Of a DNA stretch of 64,000 bases, positions 42,379-51,066 are shown piece by piece (the first letter of the stretch is position 1; the number at the start of each line of letters is the position of its first letter). The notes under the pieces are model-generated. The model had not been told where the DNA came from and did not search any database. It saw nothing but the letters and a program-made list of their open reading frames with translations. Source of the DNA: Paenisporosarcina antarctica (lineage in GTDB: Bacteria > Bacillota > Bacilli > Bacillales_A > Planococcaceae); NCBI RefSeq assembly GCF_004367585.1, contig NZ_CP038015.1, forward strand, positions 324,001 to 388,000. Direction: 5' to 3'. A program made the translations under genes and the position numbers.

Positions 42379-42816
42379 ATGCGATTAACAATGTACACAG
42401 ATTTTTCACTTCGCGTCTTAATGTACGTGGGGGCAAAAGACAAATCAGAATTATCGACTATACAAGAAATTTCAACGGCGTACGACATATCGAAAAATCA
42501 TTTAATGAAAGTCACATATGAATTAGGCAAACATGGTTATATCGAAACAGTACGTGGTAGAGGAGGCGGAATTCGTCTTGCTTTATTACCTGAAAATATC
42601 ATTATTGGGGAAGTCGTGCGTAAAACAGAAGATGATTTTAATCTAGTTGAATGTTTTAACTGCACAACAAACCAATGTGTAATTACACCTGTTTGTAAAT
42701 TAAAAAACGTATTACATGAAGCACTCGTTGCTTATTTTGCTGTTCTTGATCAGTACACATTGTATGATTTATTAGGTAACAAGGATCAACTGGGAGCCAT
42801 TTTGTTTAAGAAATAG
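42379..42816 (+). CDS. nsrR: NO-sensing Rrf2-family repressor NsrR
   Basis: A 145-residue Rrf2 protein. The helix-turn-helix is in the first 70 residues (STIQEISTAYDISKNHLMKV), with the wing RGRGGGIRLA. The three cysteines CFNCTTNQC near 94-102 are in the arrangement of NsrR, which ligates a [4Fe-4S] cluster destroyed by NO; a fourth Cys (TPVCKL) follows. It should repress hmp across the divergent intergenic region. Start ATG 42379. Confidence 0.93.
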   Translation: MRLTMYTDFSLRVLMYVGAKDKSELSTIQEISTAYDISKNHLMKVTYELGKHGYIETVRGRGGGIRLALLPENIIIGEVVRKTEDDFNLVECFNCTTNQCVITPVCKLKNVLHEALVAYFAVLDQYTLYDLLGNKDQLGAILFKK

Positions 42817-42861
42817 ATATGATAAAATAGGCAGTATGAATTTTAATATTGGGGGATACAC

Positions 42862-43791
42862 ATGGGAAAAGTATATGTACTAGGACACAGAAATCCAGAT
42901 ACAGATTCGATTACATCTGCAATTGTTTATGCGCACTTAAAACGTGAGTTAGGTATGGACGCAGAAGCAGTAAGTTTAGGAATAGTACAAAATGAAACAG
43001 CGTTTGCTTTAGAAAAATTCGGTTTCGATGCACCACGATTAATTGAAACTGCATCACCTGATGTAAAAAACGTCATTTTAGTTGATCACAATGAAAAACA
43101 ACAAAGTGTGAAAGATATTGACAAAGTGCAGGTGATTGAAGTCATTGATCATCACCGTATTGCGAACTTTGAAACAGGTGACCCACTTTACTTCCGTGCG
43201 GAACCAGTTGGATGCACAGCAACCATTTTAAACAAGCTATTTAAAGAAAATGGTGTGGACATCCCATCAAACATTGCAGGATTAATGTTGTCTGCCATCA
43301 TTTCAGATACATTGTTATTTAAGTCACCTACTTGTACTGCACAAGATATTTCTGCAGCAAAAGAACTTGAAGTCATCGCAGGAGTGGACGCACAAGAGTA
43401 CGGTTTAGCCATGTTAAAAGCGGGTGCGGACTTAAGTGATAAAACACTTGAAGATTTGTTATCACTTGATGCAAAAGAATTTGGTATGGGTGGATTTAAA
43501 GTTGAAATTGCGCAAATAAACGCAGTTGAAGTTTCGGACATAATGGATCGTCAAACCGAATTAGAAGAGTTGATTTACCGAAACATTGCTGAAAAAGGTC
43601 TCGATTTGTTCTTCTTCGTTGTTACGGACATATTAAATAATGACTCTGTTGCATTAGCTTTAGGCAATCAAGCGAAAAAAGCAGAACAAGCGTTTGGTGT
43701 TCCCTTTGTAAACAATGTAGGGTTATTAAAAGGCGTTGTGTCGCGTAAAAAACAAGTAGTACCAGTATTAACTGAAGCATTGAGTGAATAA
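42862..43791 (+). CDS. ppaC: Manganese-dependent inorganic pyrophosphatase
   Basis: A 309-residue family II pyrophosphatase of the DHH superfamily. [20 protein letters not shown] holds the first metal ligands, [10 protein letters not shown] and [12 protein letters not shown] the DHH motif, and [16 protein letters not shown] another ligand segment; [10 protein letters not shown] is the C-terminal substrate-binding SRKKQ motif. It hydrolyses PPi with Mn2+ or Co2+. The site GGGGG lies seven bases ahead of ATG 42862. A terminator follows. Confidence 0.97.
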   Translation: MGKVYVLGHRNPDTDSITSAIVYAHLKRELGMDAEAVSLGIVQNETAFALEKFGFDAPRLIETASPDVKNVILVDHNEKQQSVKDIDKVQVIEVIDHHRIANFETGDPLYFRAEPVGCTATILNKLFKENGVDIPSNIAGLMLSAIISDTLLFKSPTCTAQDISAAKELEVIAGVDAQEYGLAMLKAGADLSDKTLEDLLSLDAKEFGMGGFKVEIAQINAVEVSDIMDRQTELEELIYRNIAEKGLDLFFFVVTDILNNDSVALALGNQAKKAEQAFGVPFVNNVGLLKGVVSRKKQVVPVLTEALSE

Positions 43792-43803
43792 GAAAAATAT
43801 AGT

Positions 43804-43835
43804 AACCGATTCCTTTTTGAGGAGTCGGTTTTTTA
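43804..43835 (+). terminator. Terminator after ppaC
   Basis: AACCGATTCCT pairs with AGGAGTCGGTT around TTTTG, followed by six T. Confidence 0.87.
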
Positions 43836-43922
43836 CTATAAAGAAATATTTTCTTCTATAACATAAGCAGAAAAATTGCGGCTATGTGTTGAACACTTTA
43901 AAATAACGATGAGGTGAACAAA

Positions 43923-44630
43923 ATGAAAATTGAAGTATGGTCGGACTATGTATGTCCATTTTGTTATATTGGAAAGCGTCGCTTAGAAGAAGCGATTGAA
44001 TTAACTGGATTAGCTCAAAATATTGATGTTCAATTTAAAGCATATCAACTAGATCCAAGTACACCAACCATTTCAGAAAAATCAACATATGAAAGACTGG
44101 CTGAAAAATATCAAACAACCGTTGAAGCCGCTAAACAAATGACAACTTCGGTTAATCAACAAGCACAGACTGTAGGACTAAAATTTGATTTTGATAATGC
44201 TAAAGCCGCAAATACGTTTGATGCACATAGGTTAGCTAAATGGGCGGAAGCGCAAGGGAAACCAGCTGAAGCAAGTGAACGTTTATTAAAAGCATATTTT
44301 ATCGAAGCACAAGAAATTGGTCGACACGAAGTCTTGCTGAACTTAATCGAAGAAATTGGCTTGGATCGCACACAAGCTGCTGAGGTTTTATCTTCTAATG
44401 CATTTGAAAAAGAAGTAAAACAAGAAATCGAAGAAGGTATGTCACTTGGCGTGCAAGGAGTTCCTTTCTTTGTTATTAACCGTAAGTATGCAATTTCTGG
44501 TGCACAACCTGCAGAAGCATTTGCAGAAGCGTTAAGAAAAGTGGCAGAAGAAGAAGGAATTTCTTCAAAACTACAAACACTAGGACAAGACAATGTGGGA
44601 ATTTGTAAAGACGATAATTGTGAAATATAA
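43923..44630 (+). CDS. DsbA-family oxidoreductase (FrnE-like)
   Basis: A 235-residue thioredoxin-fold protein with the CPFC active site in VWSDYVCPFCYIGKRRLE and the cis-Pro loop GVQGVPFFVINRKYAISGAQ, which together are typical of cytoplasmic FrnE-like proteins. There is no signal peptide, so it acts inside the cell, perhaps in disulfide exchange under oxidative stress. The C-terminus carries a further Cys pair (GICKDDNCEI). ATG 43923 follows GAGGTG; GTG 43914 overlaps the site. It is monocistronic. Confidence 0.88.
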   Translation: MKIEVWSDYVCPFCYIGKRRLEEAIELTGLAQNIDVQFKAYQLDPSTPTISEKSTYERLAEKYQTTVEAAKQMTTSVNQQAQTVGLKFDFDNAKAANTFDAHRLAKWAEAQGKPAEASERLLKAYFIEAQEIGRHEVLLNLIEEIGLDRTQAAEVLSSNAFEKEVKQEIEEGMSLGVQGVPFFVINRKYAISGAQPAEAFAEALRKVAEEEGISSKLQTLGQDNVGICKDDNCEI

Positions 44631-44633
44631 AAA

Positions 44634-44675
44634 TAAGAGAGCATAGTCTTTGACTTCAAAGCTGCTCTCTTTTAT
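44634..44675 (+). terminator. Terminator after the DsbA-family gene
   Basis: AAGAGAGCA pairs with TGCTCTCTT, with an inner CTTTGA/TCAAAG stem, and ends in a T run. Confidence 0.82.
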
Positions 44676-44735
44676 TATTGATATATATCTCGAATTGAAG
44701 ATATATAAAATTAGGGTAAAAGGGAGTTTCTTTAA

Positions 44736-45371
44736 ATGAATATATTAGTTGTAAAAGCAAATAACCGTCCTTCTTCAGAAGGCGTTTCTAGTAAAATGCA
44801 CGAAGTATTTATGAATGAATTACCACAAACAAATGAACTAAACATCAACACATTTGATGTTTTCAAAGAAGATATGCCATATTTCGGTCAAGATTTCTTC
44901 AATGCTATGAAAAAATCAGCTCAAGCTGAGCAGTTATCAGATATCGAACAACGTATTTTAACTGCTTCAAATAAAGCAATGGACGCATTTATGGATGCTG
45001 ATGTCGTAGTTTTCGCATTCCCATTGTGGAACAAAACCATCCCAGCGCCACTACAAACGTTTATTGACTACGTTTACCGTGCGGGCGTAACGTTTAGTTA
45101 TAGTGAAAATGGTCCAGTTGGATTAGTACCAGATAAAAAAGTCATCATCTTGAACGCTCGTGGTGGAGTTTACTCAACACCAGAAATGGCTCCAGCTGAA
45201 ATGAGTGTTAATTATGTCCGCATGATCATGAATTTCTTCGGGATTACAAACATTGAAGAAGTGATTATTGAAGGGCACAATCAATATCCAGATCACGCAG
45301 AACAAATTATTGCTGACGGAATGCAAGAAGTTAAAACAGTTGCAAATCGTTTAGCGCCAGTAATGGTTTAA
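44736..45371 (+). CDS. azoR: FMN-dependent NADH-azoreductase
   Basis: A 211-residue flavodoxin-like reductase of the AzoR group. LVVKANNRPSSEGVSSKMHE is the FMN-binding start (usually S/N-rich after the first strand), FAFPLWNKTIPAPLQTFIDY is the conserved middle and LNARGGVYSTPEMAPAEMS is the loop near the flavin. It reduces azo dyes and quinones with NADH. AGGGAG precedes the ATG. A terminator follows. Confidence 0.9.
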   Translation: MNILVVKANNRPSSEGVSSKMHEVFMNELPQTNELNINTFDVFKEDMPYFGQDFFNAMKKSAQAEQLSDIEQRILTASNKAMDAFMDADVVVFAFPLWNKTIPAPLQTFIDYVYRAGVTFSYSENGPVGLVPDKKVIILNARGGVYSTPEMAPAEMSVNYVRMIMNFFGITNIEEVIIEGHNQYPDHAEQIIADGMQEVKTVANRLAPVMV

Positions 45372-45439
45372 AAGAAAAAAGGATTGGACATCGACATTAA
45401 GCCGTCAGTTTTGAATCACTTTCCTTAAATAATAACCCT

Positions 45440-45482
45440 AAATAGACACCCAATTAGCTATACTATTGGGTGTCTATTTTTA
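45440..45482 (+). terminator. Terminator after azoR
   Basis: AAATAGACACCCAAT pairs perfectly with ATTGGGTGTCTATTT across a 10-base loop, followed by T residues. Confidence 0.9.
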
Positions 45483-45543
45483 TTGATTTATCAAGGTTTA
45501 TGTTAATTTAATCTTTAATTTCATCTCTGCTTATTAAAGCTAC

Positions 45544-45570
45544 ACATTAAGACTATTCTTGAATATGCTA
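45544..45570 (+). promoter_or_regulatory. Candidate SigK-type promoter of tgl
   Basis: AC at 45544-45545 lies 16 bases before AATATGCTA at 45562-45570, one base from the SigK -10 form CATANNNTA. tgl of Bacillus subtilis is SigK-dependent. Confidence 0.4.
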
Positions 45571-45614
45571 GGTAAGAATGTAGATTAATACTAGAACTTG
45601 GGAAGAGGTATATT

Positions 45615-46433
45615 ATGATTCAACTATCGGGGATGCCCTTTCAACAAGGTGACCTGTGGTCGTCTGGTAGTATTGAACGCATGATTATTCAACGGATGAT
45701 TGAAGATACAGTCGTTTACTCGTATCAATTCATAGGTGAATTATCTTTTGAACTTAAGTTGCGAAAAAATATTATAGTAAGTGCAAGAGCTATGAATCAA
45801 AGCAAAGTGAGGTTTGAAAGGTTTTTAAATTCCCGTTGTAATCCTCAATACTGGCAATTGACGAGTACCGGCGGATTTTTGCTGCGGCAGGGAGTAAAAC
45901 CATCAGACGCGATTCAGGATATCTACGTGAACAGTTCACAATATGCGTTTGAATGTGCAACTGCAATGATTATTATCTATTACCATGCGCTCCTAAACGT
46001 TATAGGCGAATCCTTATTTAATCAATACTTTCAAAATATCTATTTATACGGCTGGCATGCTGATCCTGACCTTGGAAAAAATGTAACTTACACAACCCAT
46101 TTTCTGCCTGGAGATGTCGTCTATTTTGAAAATCCGGACTTCCATCCACAAACCCCTTATTGGAGAGGAGAAAATGCTGTTGTTCTAGGAGATAGTACGT
46201 ATTTTGGGCATGGGATAGGAATAAAGACGGCTGAACAAATGATTGTTACGCTGAATGAAGCGAGAATGCCAGAGGCAAATCAATCAGCATATCTGACAAA
46301 TATAGTTGCAAGACCATCTTTCATCCATTTGGCGAAACTTTCAATATCGCAACTAGGTTATTCGGTTCATAAAAATCAACATATTATCCATCATAACTCA
46401 AGTTCGGTTCCAATTGATCGATATGAGTTCTAA
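45615..46433 (+). CDS. tgl: Spore coat protein-glutamine gamma-glutamyltransferase
   Basis: A 272-residue protein of the bacterial Tgl family, which cross-links spore coat proteins through glutamine-lysine isopeptide bonds. The nucleophilic Cys is in YAFECATAMIIIYY, preceded by Glu, and GENAVVLGDSTYFGHGIGI holds the His region. It is about 27 residues longer than Bacillus subtilis Tgl (about 245), mostly as a tail at the C-terminus. GGGAAGAGG precedes the ATG. Its presence implies a spore-forming host, and a SigK-type promoter can be proposed upstream. Confidence 0.92.
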   Translation: MIQLSGMPFQQGDLWSSGSIERMIIQRMIEDTVVYSYQFIGELSFELKLRKNIIVSARAMNQSKVRFERFLNSRCNPQYWQLTSTGGFLLRQGVKPSDAIQDIYVNSSQYAFECATAMIIIYYHALLNVIGESLFNQYFQNIYLYGWHADPDLGKNVTYTTHFLPGDVVYFENPDFHPQTPYWRGENAVVLGDSTYFGHGIGIKTAEQMIVTLNEARMPEANQSAYLTNIVARPSFIHLAKLSISQLGYSVHKNQHIIHHNSSSVPIDRYEF

Positions 46434-46492
46434 TTGTAATCGCATCGTCCACGACCTATCCGTGATTGACTTTTGCAGCTCCGTACTTTCTT

Positions 46493-46521
46493 AAAGGACC
46501 GGGCGTTCCCGGTTTTTCTTA
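46493..46521 (+). repeat. GGACCGGGCG terminator-like repeat, copy 2
   Basis: ACCGGG pairs with CCCGGT, then TTTTTCTTA; it matches 24755-24788 and partly 47513-47546. It may end the tgl transcript. Confidence 0.65.
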
Positions 46522-46533
46522 CAATACAAAAAA

Positions 46534-47039
46534 GTATATAAATTTAGTGAGCCATGAATCCAGTATTCCGGGTATTTTAAGGAGTAGGTTCTAGTATATA
46601 CCGCTGATTTGCGCTCCAGGTGGACGCTTTCCACGGGGCGGGCGAAGAGTCTCCTCGGTCGCTGGCGCTCCACTGCGGGGTCTCGCCTGTCCCGCTAATC
46701 CCGTAGGAAAGATATTGGACGAACTGTTATTCGTCCAATATCTTTGCGACGAGTAACCGCAGGAGCACATGCTTTTTTCGCCGTCTTCCGCTTCAATCAA
46801 GTAATGTTTTCGAATTGATCACAAATGAAAAGATAACTTAAAAAGAACAGAGTATATACTTTTTAAGTCCAGAAAGTCACTGTACTTTAAATAATGGGAA
46901 AATGCAGTGTTTTGCATGATGAACACTGAAATTCTGGTACTTTGAGCTAGTATTTCTCTTTTTAAAAATAGTGTAGAAGAAGTATTTCTGCTAGCTTTGT
47001 ATCGCTCACGATTTCAAATAATTGTCACTAAAAATAGAA
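46534..47039 (+). repeat. Long intergenic duplication, copy B (see 24001-24522)
   Basis: Noncoding sequence on both sides of repeat copy 4 follows that around copy 2 closely, from GTATATAAATTTAG to CACTAAAAATAGAAC. About 50 bases near 46855-46905 are not found in copy A. Confidence 0.85.
46603..46801 (+). repeat. GC-rich intergenic repeat, copy 4, with internal hairpin module
   Basis: It runs from GCTGATTTGCGCTCC to TTCAATCAAG and is the simplest full form. The hairpin stem is at 46708-46723 with 46730-46745 and the shared 26-base tail at 46746-46771. It lacks the extra segment of copy 2. Frames across it on the minus strand are spurious. Confidence 0.85.
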
Positions 47040-47328
47040 CTATAGAGTGTCATGAACTCCGTGTTCATAGTGTTTTTAGTATATCGAAACTAATATGAAT
47101 TTCCAAGGTGGGACTCATGCTAAACAGATAAATGTAAAGGGGTGATTTCTTTTTTAAGCTCACAAGTCTCCTCTTGAATTTCAGTGGAAGTGATGTTTGT
47201 TCAGTAATATAAACTTGTTTAGTAATCCTATCTAAATTTAGGAGTTGGTACATTCAGCTAACAAGACGACTTTTTATATTTATTTTTAAAACATATTGTC
47301 ATCACTGTTGATTTATAATTAGGAGAAT
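47039..47328. other. Intergenic stretch, no gene seen
   Basis: A GTGTCATGAACTCCGTGTTC hairpin at about 47046 belongs to the GTGCCATGAA terminator-like family. The rest is AT-rich, with a 62-codon minus-strand frame (47065-47253) that has no ribosome site or family resemblance and is not called as a gene. Confidence 0.5.
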
Positions 47329-47451
47329 GATTGAAGTGGAAGGCGGCGACTCCGGTGGGAAAAGCGCGAGCTGAAGACCCTGCAGCGAGCGGAGCGAGTG
47401 AAGCGGCTGAGGCCGTGCCCACGGATAGCGTCCGCCTGAAACGGAAATCAC
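47329..47451 (-). repeat. GC-rich intergenic repeat, copy 5, without the hairpin module
   Basis: It runs from GATTGAAGTGGAAGGCGGCG to ACGGAAATCAC, in the orientation of copy 3. In place of the hairpin module it has GCAGCGAGCGGAGCGAGTGA. It is therefore an uninserted or differently filled form of the host element. Confidence 0.8.
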
Positions 47452-47512
47452 TAGATCTAAATAGAAGGCTGTCTTATCCTTTCAACTGATACTTAAATCA
47501 TCTGTACTTTCT

Positions 47513-47546
47513 TTAAGGACCGGGTGCACTTGACGGTTTTTCTTAG
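47513..47546 (+). repeat. GGACCGGG terminator-like repeat, copy 3, decayed
   Basis: TTTAAGGACCGGGTGCACTT is followed by GACGGTTTTTCTTA; the stem is broken by changes. It abuts the end of the DUF2500 gene. Confidence 0.55.
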
Positions 47547-47548
47547 AG

Positions 47549-47920
47549 TTATTCAACAAGTTTTCTTCGTTCAAAACCTTGGTAACGTGTACCTTGGAAT
47601 GTTAAAGTACCTAAATCTTCTTCAGCAAGCATGCCGTACTCTTTCCCGTTCATTTTTAACTCCATACGATCACCACTGTCCATTTGGAACGTCACATAAT
47701 AGCTAGTTCTAGCGGATGAATCTCCTGCGCCTCCAGATGTCCTAGAACGTTTGGTGACAACTTCTGCAGGAACAGTAAGAATAGCCGACTGATTGTTAGA
47801 ACTCCATTCACCTAGCTCTTTTATGAGTATAAACACGAAAACACCAATAATAATGAGGGGTACGATGACCACCATGGTGTTAAATAAATCAAATCCTGTA
47901 GACATCGACTCTATTGGCAT
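47549..47920 (-). CDS. DUF2500 family membrane protein
   Basis: A 123-residue protein: an N-terminal membrane helix (VVIVPLIIIGVFVFILIKEL) and a soluble beta domain (LTVPAEVVTKRSRTSGGAGD, TSYYVTFQMDSGDRMELKMN, GTLTFQGTRYQGF) as in DUF2500 proteins of Bacillales. The function is unknown. ATG 47920 is six bases or so after GGAG; the GTG at 47929 lies within the ribosome site. Confidence 0.8.
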   Translation of the reverse strand: MPIESMSTGFDLFNTMVVIVPLIIIGVFVFILIKELGEWSSNNQSAILTVPAEVVTKRSRTSGGAGDSSARTSYYVTFQMDSGDRMELKMNGKEYGMLAEEDLGTLTFQGTRYQGFERRKLVE

Positions 47921-48008
47921 AATATTCACTCCTTTTAAAATAATAGTATAATAATATACGTATTATTGGTAAAATAGTTTCAATCTTCACAAAAAAAGGG
48001 TGACAATG

Positions 48009-49031
48009 ATGATGCGCTATCCAAAAGGTCTTCAAACAGGTCAAACAATCGGAGTAACAGCACCTTCTTCAGGTGTTGATAGTGAATTACACGATTTAAT
48101 ACACCTTAGTAAAAAGCAATTAGAAAACCGAGGATACAATATTAAAATTGGAGAAACTGTGTGGACTCAATACAAAGCCGCTTCAGCTACAAAAGAAAAG
48201 CGTGCTGCCGAATTAAATGCTATGCTTCAAAACCATGATATCCGCACTATAATACCTCCATGGGGAGGGGAAATTTTGCAAGAGATCCTTCCACTCATTG
48301 AATGGGAGAAGGCTCAAGCTAAATGGATTCTTGGGTATTCAGATACTAGTACTTTATTGTTTGCATTAACGCTAAAAACGGGCATTGCAACTGTACATGG
48401 TACGAACTTAATTGAATTGCGAAGTGACGAATGGGATCCAACTACAAGTAAATTTTTAGAAGTACTTTCTTCTGAAGAAGGCTCAATGATTAAACAAGTA
48501 TCGTCTTCTTATTATCAATCTAAGTGGAACCACGATAAAATACCTGATCCGTATATCTATAAATTAGATACAACAACGAACTGGGAAACGGTTAGTAATT
48601 TACCTGTAGAAATGAACGGTCGCTTACTAGGAGGATGTTTGGATACAATTCATCACTTAATTGGGACGCCATACGGGGATGTAAAAGAATTTCAAAAAAC
48701 GTATTTAAATAATGAACCAATCTTGTGGTATTTCGAGAACTGTGAGATGTCAGCAACAGATTTCCATCGAACATTAATGCAAATGCAGCAATCTGGTTGG
48801 TTTGAGAATGCATCTGGAGTTCTATTTGGACGTACAGTTGCCGGTCAAGAAGTCGGTGGCTTTACAACTCTAGATGCCTTAGAAAGATTTGCGGAAGCAA
48901 CTAGTTTACCAGTCATCTACAATGCAGATATTGGACACGTTCCGCCTCAATTGACTTTTATCAACGGAGCTTATGCTGAGATTAAAGCTAATAACGGAAC
49001 AGGTGAAATGACGATGATTTTAAAGAAATAA
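48009..49031 (+). CDS. S66-family peptidase (LD-carboxypeptidase/MccF-like)
   Basis: A 340-residue serine peptidase of family S66. GQTIGVTAPSSGVDSELHDL is the first conserved segment, ILGYSDTSTLLFAL holds the nucleophilic Ser, and the Glu and His of the triad are expected in WYFENCEMSATDFH and YNADIGHVPPQ. The MccF branch removes microcin C-type aminoacyl nucleotides, and the LdcA branch trims muropeptides; the length and WGGEILQEILP region favour the MccF-like branch. Three ATGs in a row (48006-48014) follow AAAGGG; 48009 is best spaced. A terminator follows. Confidence 0.87.
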   Translation: MMRYPKGLQTGQTIGVTAPSSGVDSELHDLIHLSKKQLENRGYNIKIGETVWTQYKAASATKEKRAAELNAMLQNHDIRTIIPPWGGEILQEILPLIEWEKAQAKWILGYSDTSTLLFALTLKTGIATVHGTNLIELRSDEWDPTTSKFLEVLSSEEGSMIKQVSSSYYQSKWNHDKIPDPYIYKLDTTTNWETVSNLPVEMNGRLLGGCLDTIHHLIGTPYGDVKEFQKTYLNNEPILWYFENCEMSATDFHRTLMQMQQSGWFENASGVLFGRTVAGQEVGGFTTLDALERFAEATSLPVIYNADIGHVPPQLTFINGAYAEIKANNGTGEMTMILKK

Positions 49032-49033
49032 AC

Positions 49034-49074
49034 AAAAGCTGTTCCTCTCAATATTTTGAGAAGAACAGCTTTTT
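49034..49074 (+). terminator. Terminator after the S66 peptidase gene
   Basis: AAAAGCTGTTCCTCTCA pairs with TTGAGAAGAACAGCTTTT with one mismatch, followed by a T run. Confidence 0.88.
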
Positions 49075-49154
49075 AAAATGATGTAAAAGTTTTTGCTTTT
49101 CAAAGAAATGGATTATGTTTTATGGTTCTATCTACAAACATAGTCTTACTTTTC

Positions 49155-50879
49155 TTAAGATAGTCCTTGGCCTAGAGCAAACTCTTTGTATAACTTATGA
49201 GAATCAAAAAGCTCGCTATGTGTGCCAGAGCCCGTAATGTGACCACCTTCAAGTACAAGGATTTGATCTGCATGTAGAACAGTTGCCAGGCGGTGGGCAA
49301 TTACTAAGGTAGTTCTACCTTTCATTAGCAATTGCAAGGCTTCTTGAACTAAGATCTCCGAACCACTATCTAAATTTGACGTTGCTTCATCAAGTAGTAA
49401 AATCTGAGGATTGTATAATAATGCACGTGCGATCGCAATTCGCTGACGTTGTCCACCTGACAATTTCATTCCACGTTCACCAACTAATGTCTCAAAACCT
49501 TGAGGAAGTTTTTCGATAAACTCCCAAGCATTAGCTGCAATGGCTGCTTCTTTAATTATTTCGAGTGGTGGACTTTGATTAAAACCGTACGCCAAGTTGT
49601 CTAAGATAGAACCATTCATTAACGGACTTTCTTGCGACACATAGCCGATTCGTCCACGCCAGTCCCCTAAGGGTAAATCACTAATAGCTGTGTGTCCGAC
49701 GAAAATAGCTCCACTATTTGGCTCGTAAAAGCGTTCTAATAAAGAGAAAATCGTCGTTTTTCCACCTCCACTAGGACCTACAAAGGCTGTAACTGTTCCA
49801 GGGACAGCTTCAAAGGATACATCTGTTAAAATCTTTTTGTCCTCAGAGTAAGAAAAATAAACTTGTTCAAATCTAAGGGATTCTTTATTAATTACTGGAG
49901 AACCAGTAATGGTTTCATGGTCTAGTTCCAACATATTTTGAATTCGTTCCGTTGCACCGACTGCTTTTTGATAAGCAGTGAAGAATGAAGCCATTTGAGC
50001 AAATGGCACAACAATTTGAAATAAGTAAAAGATAATGGCGACGAGGGAACCTGGAGATAATTGTCCATTTGAAACTTGCATGCCACCATACCCTAAAATC
50101 ACGACAAGAATTCCCATCATAATTAACGTCATAATAGGTGAAATAATGGATTGAATACGAGCTTCTTTCAAACCGAATTGAAACAACTTCCCAATGGCTT
50201 GATCGCCTTTAAGACTTTCGGTTTCTTCTGCACGGTAAGCTTTAACTAACCGAATATCTGATAAAACCCGACCGAGTAATCCAGAGAATTTAGCCATTTC
50301 TTCTTGAGTTCCTTTTGCTACTTTATGCATTTTACGACCTAGAGGAATAATAATAGCCATTGCAAGAGGTACGCTCACTAGCAAAATTAATGTCATTTTC
50401 CAATCAATAAAGAATAATATAATGACGGAGCCAATAACTGAAATAATGCCAGATACAAATGTTACTAAATGACCTGTTATAAGCTGCTTTAATATCGAAG
50501 TATCTTGTGTAATCCGACTCATTGTTTCCCCGGTTTCGAGTGAATCGAAATATGGAATGGGTAGTCGTAATACTTTGCGCCATAATTTCATACGTAAATC
50601 TGAAACAATGGTTTCCCCAATGTACGATAACAAATAGTAAGAAACACCACCTGCGATAGCTTGGAGAATAAAGACGATGAATAAAAGTGTGATTATACGC
50701 CAATCGAATATGGCAGTTGTCAATGAGTCAACTAAGTCTTTTGTAACAAGAGGAATAATCAAGCCAGTAATTGTTTCAGCTAAAGCTAATAAAACTGCGA
50801 AGACAGTTATACCAAATGGCCATTTTAATGAACGAATCAGCTGGAAAAATTGTTTTGAAGAAGAAGGTTTTTTAGTCAA
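49155..50879 (-). CDS. bmrA: Multidrug ABC exporter, BmrA-like
   Basis: A 574-residue half-transporter: six membrane segments in residues 1-310 and an ATPase with Walker A GPSGGGKTT, Q-loop VSQESPLM, signature LSGGQRQRIAIARALL, Walker B ILLLDEATSNLD and H-loop IAHRLATV. Sequence along the whole length follows Bacillus subtilis BmrA (for example GYVSQESPLMNGSILDN and YGGMQVSNGQLSPG). It should work as a homodimer pumping lipophilic drugs outward. It is monocistronic. A second, less similar exporter lies at 12392-14110. Confidence 0.9.
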   Translation of the reverse strand: MTKKPSSSKQFFQLIRSLKWPFGITVFAVLLALAETITGLIIPLVTKDLVDSLTTAIFDWRIITLLFIVFILQAIAGGVSYYLLSYIGETIVSDLRMKLWRKVLRLPIPYFDSLETGETMSRITQDTSILKQLITGHLVTFVSGIISVIGSVIILFFIDWKMTLILLVSVPLAMAIIIPLGRKMHKVAKGTQEEMAKFSGLLGRVLSDIRLVKAYRAEETESLKGDQAIGKLFQFGLKEARIQSIISPIMTLIMMGILVVILGYGGMQVSNGQLSPGSLVAIIFYLFQIVVPFAQMASFFTAYQKAVGATERIQNMLELDHETITGSPVINKESLRFEQVYFSYSEDKKILTDVSFEAVPGTVTAFVGPSGGGKTTIFSLLERFYEPNSGAIFVGHTAISDLPLGDWRGRIGYVSQESPLMNGSILDNLAYGFNQSPPLEIIKEAAIAANAWEFIEKLPQGFETLVGERGMKLSGGQRQRIAIARALLYNPQILLLDEATSNLDSGSEILVQEALQLLMKGRTTLVIAHRLATVLHADQILVLEGGHITGSGTHSELFDSHKLYKEFALGQGLS

Positions 50880-51066
50880 GCTATTTCTCGTCCTTTCGTA
50901 CCTATAGGGATGAATAATTTTACATCTTTAATATTAATATATCATACAAGTATTGACTATCTTCAGACATTCCTTGACAATAAAATAAGTGAAAGTAATA
51001 AAAAAGTTGGTATATATATACAATTATTTTATTTGTAATAAATTCAAAAAAACTGGGTGTGACAAC

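Noticed and set aside
44156-44659. 167-residue antisense frame across the DsbA-family gene
   Set aside because: Composition rich in Ser, Ala and Cys, as expected from antisense reading; no ribosome site, and it crosses the terminator.
46491-46800. Minus-strand frames of 60-69 residues
   Set aside because: They are translations of repeat copy 4, similar to those of copy 2, with no ribosome site.
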